This document shows positions 49,301-61,300 of a stretch of 64,000 nt of DNA, one piece after another (position 1 is the first letter of the stretch; each line of letters begins with the position of its first letter). Under the pieces are notes generated by a model. The model was not told where the DNA came from, did no database searches, and worked only from the letters and a program-made list of their open reading frames with translations. Both the position numbers and the translations under genes were made by a program. This stretch comes from Colius striatus (taxonomy: Eukaryota; Chordata; Aves; Coliiformes; Coliidae), in NCBI RefSeq assembly GCF_028858725.1, contig NC_084759.1, positions 141,154,671 through 141,218,670 on the forward strand. Reading direction: 5' to 3'.

Positions 49301-52300
49301 GCTCCAATAATGCAAGAAGTCTCTGCAAAAAGAGAGATTTTAGCAAAACAAAAGGATGGTATGAGGAAGGTCAGCATGCAAAGGATGCTTCCTATGCCAG
49401 GAAGACTGGCAGTTGCCAACATCCTGCACAACAACAGTGTCCCAGAGGCCCTTTGTGCTGGCTAGCAGCAGATGTACAGTGTAAGCGAGCATGCTTTTGA
49501 TAAGGCACAGAAGTAGAGGATACTTCTGCATCTGAGTGCAATTCCCTGGAGTGTCATGGTCTGGGAGTTTGGTGTATGCCAGAGTTTTGAAGAGATAGAG
49601 ACTAGAAGCAAGAATTGAGTCTGGGATTTGAACAGCTTAGATACAGAGGCTTGCTTCAGGCCTGCCAGTCAGCTACCATGCCTTGGAAACTGTTGCCTAC
49701 TGTGTGAGTTCCTCTTTAAATCAGTGGGGCCTGAGCCAGCTCAGCAAAGTCTGTCTGAAAGACCTTTAATAACTGAGTGTTTTCCATCCCAGTGGAGGAG
49801 CAGAGCTCCCTATTGATTTCCCCCCCTCCCTCCACTCCGAGGGAGCTGTCACGCTCTGCCTGCCCTGCATTTGATGTGGAGGAGGCCACATCCCCCAGCA
49901 CGGGGGAGGCAGAGCAGCTGCGCAGTCTCTGCTGTGAGAGGTCACTTGCAGCCATCTAGAAGCATTTCCAGATGCCCCTGGATGGGCAAACTCAAGCTAT
50001 TATCACAGTAAACCCCAGTTCTTTTTTTCCCAGCTTCTTTGTCTCATTAGGATATACTTTTCCTCCCACCAGGTGCTGTCTTACACGTGCACGACTATGC
50101 CATGCTGAGTGTGGACTGGCTGGTGTACAATGCCACCTACCTTCCCAACTGCTACATCTGCTTCACCCCTGTGGGCACCGTTCGGTTTCGTTTCTCTAGT
50201 CCTCACCCTCCTCACCCAGTGCCAGCCCAGTGCTCCCAGTGGGTTTTGCTGGAGACTTACCGGAAGCAGCTGCGCAATGTGACGGAGTTCGATAGCGGGT
50301 GAGTGAATAGGGGCCGCGAGGCTGACGGGGATTCATGATCATGTTCTGTGGCCAGCAGGATCCCCTGGGCCAACTGTCCCAAGGAACAACCCCAGGCACC
50401 AGTACAGGCTGGGGGCTGTCCTGCTGGAGAGCAGCTCTGCACAGAGACACCTGGGAATCCTGATTGATAATAAGCTAAATATGAGTCAGCAATGTGCCCT
50501 CATGGCCAAGAAGGCCAATGGCATCCTGGGATGCATCAAGAAGAGTGTGGCCAGCAGGTCGAGGGAGCTTCTGCTCCCCCTCTACTCTGCCTTGGTGAGG
50601 CCTCATCTGGAGTCCTGTGTGCTGGGGTCCTCAGCTCAAGAGGGACAGAGAACTGCTGGAGAGAGTCCAGTGCAGGGCCACCAAGATGATCAGGGGACTG
50701 GAGCTTCTCCCTCATGAGGAAAGGCTGCGGGAACTGGGGCTGTTTAGTCTGGAGGAGACTGTGGGGGATCTTATTAATATTTACAAATATCTAAATGGTA
50801 GGTGTCAGGAGGTTGGGGCATCCCTTTTTCTATTGTAGTTAGCAACAAGACAAGGGGTAATGGGATGAAGCTGGAACACTTCCATTTAAATGTAGTTTAA
50901 AAAAGTTACATTTTAAAAAGTTCCATTTAAATGTAAGAAAAACTATTTCACTGTTCAGGTGAGGGAGCCCTGGCACAGGTTGCCCAGAGGGGTTGTGGAG
51001 TCTCCTTCCTTGGAGATCTTCAAGACCCGCCTGGACATGTTCCTATGCGGCCTGATCTAGGTGACCCTGCTTCTGCAAGGCGATTGGACTAGATGATCTG
51101 TAAAAGTCCCTTCCAACCCCTACCATTCTATGATTTGCTTGCTGCTCTGGAAGTGAGAAACTCATTTTTGGGCTGCTAGAACAGGCAAATAAGAATATAG
51201 GAGTTGAAGGTTGCAGTGTTAAGTACACCAGAGTTGGAGACCGTCAGAAGTTTTCTGTGCAACCTCACTCTGATCTTTTGCACAGATGTATTGGAGATGG
51301 TGGTTCAAGTAGATTTATGTGACCTGTCCCCACCTCTCCTCAGCACCCTGGCTGGATATACTCCTGGCATGGGACAGGACTATATAGTGAATGACTTTTA
51401 CTCATCCATTGAGGTACCCAGGAACAGGATGAGGAAGTGAGATAGCTGATAAACAGGCTCCCCTGTACAAAGGAGTAATTTGTAAAGTCATTGTTTTGAT
51501 TCAGAGCAACAAGTTGGGCAAACTACTTGTGGAGTCTCCACAAAGACTTGTGTAGTCTCCTTCTCTGGAGGTTTTCACAACCCACCTAGACACATTCCTG
51601 TGTGACCTGATTGAGGTGAACCTGCTTTAGCAGGGAAGTTGTACTGGATGATGTCTGGAGGCCCCTTCCAACCTAGACCATTCTGTGAAACTACTTATGG
51701 TAGTTGGTGCACTAGCAAAAACCCCAAAACAACACAAAAGAAAACCCAACCTAACCTAACCTCTCCCTCCAAACACCAACCTTGATTTCTGAGGATTGTC
51801 TTTGAAGCCCCACTGCTACCCACCATGCTGAAGCATGAGCCACTCACTCCCAATGGGTCCTTCAGGCACCAAGAACTGCAACTTGCCCTCCTGCCCACAG
51901 ACAAGGAGTTCAGTCTCAGCCTGTGTGCCGGCCTCATGAGACCATGAACCCTACACACAGGTCCTCTGCCTGATATTACTCTTCCTACCTCAACACCCTC
52001 CTGCTAACAGTTTCTCCCCTTACACACAAGGCTGCCTGTCCAGGAGCTCACACCTCAGATGGCTTCCCAAGGCATCGCCTTGCAGGAGCTTTCCTCCCTG
52101 CAGGCATCTCATACCTTGACTGCTGGCAGCCTTTTATCAGTACCAGGTGTTAGTTGGCTGCTCAGCAGCCAGCTACCATTTAATCCCCTAAATGTGGGTG
52201 CGGATAGCCTGCCTGCCCCTCCAGCCTGTGGTGGCAGGAAGAGGGAGCCCTGACTTCCCATCCAGGGGCCAATAATCCCAGGACAAAGGTCTGCCAGAAG

Positions 52301-55300
52301 GGCCCAGAGGAAGCGTGTATTTCTGAATGGTGTGCAGGGGGCTGGAGAGAGCATGCTAAATAATGCATGAAATCAGACACTGAGCGATGAGGACAAAGGA
52401 AAATATTGAGTAGTAATCTCTTCAGAGGGCACCACTGCCCATGGCACTCCAGGGGCTGGGGTCCTACAGCAAAAACCATAGCATGGGGTGTCATGTAATG
52501 AAAGGCAGTGTCGCCATATGAGGAGGAGGCTGGGTTAAGGTGATGTGTGTGACCATAATCACAGCGTTCCCAAAGTGAAACTTGATGAGTTTTGCTGTAG
52601 TGTTCTTCAGTGAGGGTTTGTGCTCTTGAATAGAGACCTTTTAACTCTTAGGGAGCTGATAGCCCCTCCATATGGAGGCTGTCTGGGCTCTGTGCCCTAT
52701 AGATCTGGGAAGGAGGTCAGATTAGGAAGCTGAGAAGCTGCCAGACCTTTGGCACAGTATTGCCTTCCCTCCCTAATGACAACAAGGAGTAGGGCAGAGG
52801 GACCTGAGTCTCTGAGGCACCTACTGCCCCTCTTCTTCAAAGGTCTTCCCTTGCAGAAGGGAAGGAGAAGATAATGCCAGATCCAGAGCTCTTGACCTTT
52901 TATACCCTGAGGCTCAACTCATGCAGTGGCAGAAATGACATCCTGTGAGAAGTCACTTATCTACGTCTTCCAAGGAGAAAACTAGTTCCCCACTAGCTCC
53001 CTTCCATTTCTGCTGGGAGTGAGGATGAGGGCGAGACCCACAGCACCAGCTCTATTTAACTACGCTGGGAGACCCATAAACAAAGTGCAAGAGACTGGAT
53101 GTTGGAAAGGCTTCACTTCCTTAAAGGCCAAGCAATTGCACCGGGTATTTCAGAGCTGTCTCAGGAACAAGGCTTCACTGTGTGTGTTTTCAGCTGTATC
53201 TCTGCAGTGTGATGTCTCTTCTCAGCTGGGGCTAGAGGCTGTGGCATCCTGTATACCTTGTGGGGTGTAGCTGTGCGTGGCTTGGCTCCCTGTGGACCTG
53301 CTCAGGAACACGGGCTTCTTTCCAGAGGCAGTGTAGTCACATCTCTCTTTTGCATTAGTTGTGTGACAACACCTAGTAGCCACAAGTCAGAGCAAGACTT
53401 TGGAGTGTGGCAGGCACTGCACATGGGCATGAGACACCCTGCTACAAAGGTCTCCCCAAGGATGGAGGGGAAAACATGGTGGAGACCAAAGAAGTGATTT
53501 GCTTTGGCAAATGTGTGCCAGAGCCAAGTACAAACTTGGATCTCTTGCATCCTGGGTGCTCAGACTTACTCATTTGAGTATGTTGTCCTTCGTTCCTTGT
53601 CCTTCTGTGCTCACCACCACAAAACCGCAGTGGAGTCATTGCATATAATGTGCAAATACATGAACAACAGCCACATTGAGGCACTTCCACTCCTATTTTC
53701 ATCTAGTCCCTGGGTACTAGTGTAGGGGTTAGGAATGTTTTTTGGCCGCCTGGAAATAGGTCTCTAGCCAGGAATAGGCCCCAATCTGTTCTGCTTCTCA
53801 GTTTCTGGAAACTCTCCCAGTCTCTTGAACATGTGCATCCCAGGCTACCTCTTTCCTGCACTCCTCTTTGCCCTTGAGCACTGACAAGCTGAGAGAAAGC
53901 AGATGTCAGAGGAAGGAACGGATGGATAGTTGGGTGGTTTCAAGGAAGTATCAAGGGAATATGGCAGCAGGGAAGGGCTCTCACGCAAGACAGGGTGGAT
54001 CAGCAAATGTAAAGGGAACAATGGAAATGTTTTTGAGAGGCTGTGCTTCTTTCACCTTACTGCATTCCTGACCAGGAAGGGCTGAGGGAGAGAGGTACCT
54101 GTGTTATATTTTTGCTGTTTACATTTTTAGGTATATATACATACATATACATGCATGTGTGTTGGAGGGAAATCTTTTTGTTTCCTTCAAAAGAAGGTTT
54201 AATCATTCCTGTTCAAAACACACGTCTCATGGGCCAAGACCCTGGAGTATTCTGTTACTGGTAAAACTCCAAAAGGATGCTATTCTGAGAGTCAGGAGAC
54301 CACGGGCCAGGAGATAGAGAAACAAGGGAAAATTTGCTTTGAGAGTTAAGAGAGAGAAATAAACCTCACTTATTTACTTCACAATCAGCTACAATATAGG
54401 AGAATATAATTCCTTTCCTCAAGATGCAATGTAGTGGCCACTGTCCCTGAAGCGAGAGTCTGCCTCCAGATATTTAGAGAAACAGCGTTGACACCCCAGA
54501 TATTTGTAAAATACCACCCCTCACCCTTCCAGCAGCAGGCTGAGGATTAAGGCCATGCCCAGCAGCGCAGCTCTGGCAGCTCTATCACCGGGATGAAGTC
54601 ATCTGTGAGGGAGCTGACACCATGGCTGAGGCTGCGAGGACAACTCCCCTGGGCATGAACGGCTGCTGGGCCTGCCATCGCCTTCCCCTCCGTGTCCCCT
54701 CTGACTGCCTTATCTAATGGAAAAATAGGGCAGTATGTGCATTACAAGGAGGGAAGAAAAAAAAAGAAAAGAATAAAACCCCACTACAGAAACAAAGCAC
54801 TCTGCTCCTGCTACAAGTTTCCCCTTGGGGAGAAGAAGAGGGGATGAGAGAGAGAGAGAGAAAGCGAATGAACCACATGTGACAGATGTTAGTCACACTA
54901 TTTAATGCACCACTGGAAGACATTCAGATACTACAGTGAGGAGAGGGGTGTAATTACCCATCGAGAACAGAAAAAGAAGCAAGAACAATAATCCCTTTAA
55001 AAACAAGACAACAAAAACTGTTTGCTTCTGCACAACAAAGCAAAACTGAGGGGGAAGAGGAACAGAGAATGCAAACCCACAGTTGAAAATAAATAACCCT
55101 TGTCCGGTCATTTTAGCTGTGCCCCTTTGGGCATGTGCATTGCAATAGCATTGTTCAGTGCATAAATGACATGACATGGAAGGCTATTTGTAGTCTGCAC
55201 CTGATCACTGGCGAGGGCTCCTTCCAGAAAAGCAGCAAAAAGTGTATTTATGAAGCTTTTCTGCATCTGCACGAGCCACTACTGATGGTAAGAGGCCCTG

Positions 55301-58300
55301 AACCCTTTGGAGATTGTCCAGTTATCGAGTATGGATCACTATTGTGCAATAAATCTTCAACAGTTTTAGGGATCAATGATCAGTCTCAAAGGGAAGGAGA
55401 TTATAAAAAAAAGAAGGGGAAAAAAAGAAGTAGGATTTGATTTATGTGCTTTTAGGAGCAGGGCAGTGTGGGGATTTATTGCAGTTTCTAGCCCAAGGAG
55501 CACAGGCTAAGTAAACAACGAGTTTGTACAGCTAGATTTAAAGGCAGGGAGGGGAGCCCCGTGCGCGCTCGTTGCTGGAGGAGCGGGGTTCTCACAGGAC
55601 GGGGGGAGCCGGCGGTGGGAGCCCGACTAACCGCCCGGCCTTCCCTGCAAACGAAGCCGCGCGGGACGGCGAGAACGGGCTTGCACGGCCTTTTGATCCA
55701 CGGGGAGGGTTTTCCCTCGGTGCTCGCAGGGCTGGTGGGAACGGCCCCGCTCGGCTCTCGGCAGCAAGCAGGTGCTCTCCGCCGGCGTGCGGGGCTGGGG
55801 GGAAGCTGCCCTTCGGCCAGGAGAGAAGCAGAAAAGGCTCTTTTCCCTAGTTCTTCCCACACAAAACTTCCTCTCCCCTCCCTGCCGAGCTGCAGCACAC
55901 CCTTTCCTCCGGCTCCGGCAGCTGGATCGGCGCCTTCGCGATGCCCCTGGCCCCTGCATTCCTGGTTTCTAGGGTGATGCTGCGGTGTCTCCTGCTGCTG
56001 CGGGCTCCCCACTGCCCGCCCGAGACACCGCCCGCCCCTGCCACGCTCCAGCAAGGTCCCCTTTGGTTACATGGATTACTGAACAGGAGCTGGGGTTGCC
56101 CAGTGTCCTGTGATAATGGCACCAAAGCCCCTATTGTAATGCGCGGGAGGGCAGAGCCCAAGTTGCTGTGGAAACCTTAACTCTGAATTTTCCCGACTGT
56201 CCAGCATTTAAAATCTTATCCCTAACGCGGTACAAGCATCTCTCTATGTACAGTTTTGCTTCTGAAATTGTTTCCAGCAAAGAAATTAACAGAATGAAGA
56301 AGAAATGAAACTGCAGCCACTGGAAGAGAGACCTTAGAGAGCAAAACAGCAGGCAAATGCCGGGGGACTCTGTTTTATGGGCAGGATGGAGGGACTCAAA
56401 AGGGATGTCCCTGCCCAGAATGTCGTAGTTTATGAGTTTAGACCAGATCACAGTTTACATCTGGAGGAGGGAGATTTCTAATTCCATCCACAGAAGTCTC
56501 CTGGAAGCTCCTGGAAGAAGATAGCAGGAGCACAAATCAAACCCATACTTCCAGTTTAACAGACCAGAGCACTGTGCAAGGACAGAAGATCAGTAGCTGT
56601 TAGTGAGGAGAGAGAATAAACTTGGATGAAAGATGAAGCATGGTTGAAGGTATTTCTACATGAACCTTCTTAGCCTCTGACACGAGGTAAGTGGCAGGCC
56701 TGGCCAGAGTGGTAAGCTCACCCACCTGCAAGCAACCAGCGCTGTAGCTTGCTGCAATGGCTTCTATTTGTCCACCCAGAAATGAAGTTAATCACCCCCA
56801 TTTTGCCATTTAGACTTTGCCGCTGGCCTGAGAAATTTATTATGAGCTCTTCTTGAAGTAGCCACCAGTGGAGGAAGGCGAGCTGTTACCAGAGTCAAGG
56901 CTTTGGGTGGCATGAAGGCCATCAGCTTGTAAGAGGACAGCGATGCGGCAGACGCTCACCCTGTCCTAAATGCAACCTGTCACCCACAACTAGATAATCT
57001 TGCGATTACTAGCTCCCTTAAACTTTGCTTGATAAAACTACCTGTCACCTCTCTGGATTTCTGAAAGAAGCTTATATACCAGCTGAGTCTATGGAGGAAA
57101 TGGGCATGTTTTTGTCCCACTAAGGAAAAGCCAGGACGCAGGGATTCTTATCGGTTGTTTCCCAGCAGACAAAACTGAAGAAGTTATCAGCAAGGCAGGC
57201 AGGATATCAGGTTTGTTCCACTGGTAGGGGGGGGGGGGGGGGGGAAGGATTTCTGAGTCACAATCATTTTTCCCCTGCTTGTGTTAGGTGACATATTTTG
57301 ACAATACAAGGCAAGTTATAGGCTTCTTAAGCAGGTTGATGGTGACCCAGTACCTGGCTGCTCCTGCAGGCTCACTCTGCCTTTAGGTGGTTAACAGAGA
57401 GCCAGGTGTCATAACTTTTTACATGCATTGAAGATGTCTAGGAGAATTTATTGTCTGCAGGAGTAATGTACTAGCCTACTTTTGGATGAAGGATACCCCT
57501 GGGTAGCAGAGTGCAAGTCCTATGAGATAAAAACATCATACTTGCTTTTCTAATTCTATTTACTCCTCAAGATTTTGCCCCCACCAAAAAACCCCAAACC
57601 CAACAAAGAGACGGGTTTTGAACACCTATTCTTACCCTGCCTTTGTACCTCAACATGCAGTGTATGGCTTTTAGCCTGTCAGCTATTATCTGTACCAGCC
57701 ATTGGAAGAACAAATGTAGGTGACAAAAGAATGACCTGAATGTCTCCTAGTTGCACCAGTGGTCGTTACATTTGCTGTATTGCAGTGCTAACAGGCTCTG
57801 AGTAAGATCTTGGGCCCCTGTTGTGGCAGGAATGGCTTTGCACCTTTTCTTGGTCCTGCCCAAAAAGCACGTGCGTCCTTTGGCACGGCCGCTGCCCTGC
57901 TGCACCCTCGAGCATGTGGGTGGGAGAGTGTCCCGTCCACCAAGCTCTGTCTCTGATAATAAAACTCACACCTATCTTGGAGGAAACCTATTTTCTCCTG
58001 TACTGAACACACAGGTGCCAGCCAACAGCTTTTTGCATGCTGAAAGCCAGATGTCTTGATGATTCTTGTCATTCTTCCCCTTTGCTTTACTGTTTTCTAT
58101 AGCTTGCTGAGAAACTTGACCCTGGTGACGGATGCCCCTGAGCTGGCCTACCCTTCTCAGGCTTTCATTTGGAAAAGATTTGAAGAAGTCTTTCTCATTG
58201 CCTCTGGACTTATCTGCTATGCACCTGTGTTCAAGGCCTACTTCTACCAGGGGCTGCTGGAGCTCTATGAAGATAACATACAGTATGTCGAGATAAGAGC

Positions 58301-61300
58301 TATCCTGCCTCCGGTACGTAAGTTTTGGCTTCTCTAGTATTCTTTTAAATCCTTATTTTTCCATAACTTTTCTCAAGCCCTATCTTGAATTTAGTTTTTG
58401 GATGTTTGCATACCTGCCCTTCTAAGGACGCTGGAAAGCCTTGATCGTGTTCAAAGGTCTTTTTTGGAGATTTGCATGGGGAAAGGCTTGAAAGTGCGAG
58501 ACATTTTGTTTTTAATGGGCTAAAGAAGATCCTTGCTGTGGCAACAGCATGAAACTGCATTGTACAGTCTGACTGGGAGCTGAGTCAAAGTCTTGCTAGT
58601 TGGGAAGACGTATCTCAGCTTTATCTCCACCAGAATCACCTGTTCTGTGGCAGCTCTCCCGGGACAATTTCCTGCCTTGAATGGAGACTTATTCTTGGAT
58701 AGTCACATTATTTTTAAATCCACAGCTGATTTCAGAATGATTTATCTGAACAGGCTAGTAAACCAATTGACTAAGCAGAGTCTTCCACACTTTACAGACA
58801 ACGTAAAATTGTGAGCCATTGTCACCAACACTAAAATCTGTTGGCAATAGCTTAGGCCTTTTTTTCCTATGTGCCACCCGGAGCTGATCAGATTATCCTA
58901 CAATCCCACACTTACCCCAGTGTCTTCCCAAGCACCATCAGACCCCGCCACTGTTCTTCAGTTGCAACCATTCCCAGTTTCCTGGTGGCAATTTTGACAC
59001 TCCAGGCTCCACAGTTCTCCAGACAAGCTCCAAGCAGGACAGCATGGGGGTGGGAGCTCTGTCAGAGCCCTACCAAAACAAACGAACTGGGCCCACTGCT
59101 CCTCACTACGTCACCTACCTCCATGTTCTTAACAGTCCTTTGCAACAGGGATGAAGCTGCTGTGAAGGTCCATCCGGCAGCACCCAGAGGACCAAGGAGT
59201 GGTTGTGGGTTGTGTGTGGAAACACAGGCCGCAGCATGCTGCTGGCACGATGGTGTCCAGTGGATGGAGTGGCCATGCTGATGTTCCCCTGGCCCACTGG
59301 TGGCCTGACTCCCAGACGTGCCTGTTGGCAACTTCCTTAAATCGTCACCCTTGCGTGCAATGGCTGGTGAGCTCCAGCCAGCTGCAGATGAATGTTTGCA
59401 CCCCAGCAACTACCACTGCTGCTGGGCAGACCTTCCCAGCCACCCCGTCAGCAGACAGGCAGGTGCTGTGACAGATTTGGAGGCTGATTTGGCTTTGTGC
59501 ATGCCTCTCCACCAACAGCTGGGGAACGGGGCTGCTAACCCTGCCCTGTGGTGGCTCAGGCTGGCCCCATAGCAAAATAAGGCTCAGTGTCAGGGCTGCA
59601 GGCTGGCATTCTATCATGCCTGAGATGAAAAGGGTGTATTGAAAGGAAAAAGAAAGGAGGGGGAGAAGACCACAGAGCTTATATGTATCTTACATTGCTG
59701 GGGGCTGGCCATGAGCCAGTTGCTCTGAACTCAGTCACCATCTGTCTTTGGGGTACCTGGAAAGAGAAAATAACAGCAATGTCAAAATTCCTGTGCTGTG
59801 AGACAGCGCGAGTGCTGGCATCCCCCCAGGTCACACGGGTTTTCGGGCCAAGAGTATCTGCGATGATACGAGTGCGTGGGCCTGACTGGAAAATACCCTG
59901 CATTTACCAGCAGCCCTTAGACACGGTTGTGATGTTTTTTGAAGAGACTTGGCAGGGAAGATTTGCTTCCCATCCAGCCTCTAATGCTGGCTCCAGGCGT
60001 GGGAGCCTCCAGAGCCCCAGGGCTTGCTCACAGCCAGCAGCACAGTGGTGTGCTGCGAGGTGCGGGCAGGCAGTGCTGCAAGGAGCTGTGAGCACCACGC
60101 TGGAGCAGGGATGAGGGGGAAGGGAAACACATCGCTGTGGAAGTCGAGGTGAGCAGGGTGTGCTGGGAACAGTGAGATGCTGTGTGGCTGGAGATGCTCT
60201 TCAAGGCTCAGGCAACAGCGCTGACAATCTGCAGAGCTCCCCTCACAGCAGAGCCCACCAGAAGCGGCCCCTCGAGTTAAGTAAATGAAAGCTGGGATTT
60301 AGTGTCAAACAGCAAACATTGTGGAGAAGTCCCCTAAACCCAGCTATGTTTGCTAATTCAGCTGTGTAAAGTCTCACATTCCCATGGGCTGCAGCAGGGG
60401 AAGAATTCCACCCCGTGGCTGCTGATGCCTGCAAAGGGGATGGCACGGAGTGACAGGGCACAGGGGCTTAGCAAGGGGCAGCACCAGCAGGGGAGGTGGA
60501 GTGGACTAGTGGATGGCTAGAGGAAAAGGATAAAAGAGAAAAGAAAGGCAAGAAGGGTAAAAGAGAACAGACTGAATGATATCAGCCACCGTTTGTGAGC
60601 GACTCCAGGGAGGGCCTTTGTGGGTTTTCATCAATCAGGGCATGCAGGGATCCTGTTGAAATCAAGGCAAATAGCCCTGTGTAGAGCCCTGGCAGTGAGC
60701 AACTCACAAAGTAAGTTGAGGGGATGTAGTGTGCCAAAAGTACCCTTTTTCCCAGTTTGCAGCCAGAGAACTGGGAAAGCGTTACAAGTCTAAAGGACTG
60801 ACTCAAGGTCAGGGAGCAAACCTCTGGCAGAGGGAGCAGAAGCCCGGCCCAGCTGGTAGCTTATGGAGCTCAACCCTCGTGTGCCTTGGGGCTGTCTCGG
60901 CTGACAGACTGCCACTGCAAAGGCACAGAGCGCGTGTGAGCTGCCAGACTGCTGGACAAAATGCTCCAGCATTTGATACAGACAGGACTAAGAGGTCGTG
61001 GTCTCCTCTGGGTAGTCAAGGGCACTTGTTTGCCATATCTGAACATGAAGAAACTTGTTTCTTGTACCACACAGGAGGGAGGAAAACTACTCCTTGGTTC
61101 TTGCCAGGTGGTAAAGGCTTCCAGAAAATGTTCTGCAGAGATTTAACTGCTTTTTTCTGCCCTGTTGCCAGAACTGCAGCACATTGCTTCTTGCAAGGTT
61201 TTCTTCATTTCTCCCACCCTCCACCTCTTCCAGCTTTTGCTTGCCATGTGCTTCTTGTCCTGCAGGTGTATGAACTGGATGGCACCCGGCACAATAAATC

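Larger units (their letters stand above)
50299..58102 (+). other. ADA2: ADA2 intron 3 (largest in window)
   Basis: Donor GTGAGT, acceptor CTTTACTGTTTTCTATAG ending at 58102. It holds CR1 pieces at 50375-51134 and 51520-51695, a GA repeat at 54847-54863, a TA/CA-rich tract at 54131-54162, a CpG island at 55550-56060 and an 18-base G run at 57227-57244. I recognise nothing in 51700-54120, 54170-54840, 56070-57220 or 57250-58090. The 54890-55400 part is unique AT-rich sequence next to the island and may be regulatory. Confidence 0.9.

Noticed and set aside
55135..55440. 101-codon plus-strand open frame beside the intronic CpG island
   Set aside because: It ends in a lysine-rich run from an A/G tract, shows no family resemblance and no splice partners; more likely noncoding sequence.
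58318..58323. GTAAGT as the normal donor of ADA2 coding exon 3
   Set aside because: It adds four bases and breaks the frame into the conserved VYELDG of the next exon; GTACGT four bases upstream keeps it. It is retained only as a possible alternative donor.
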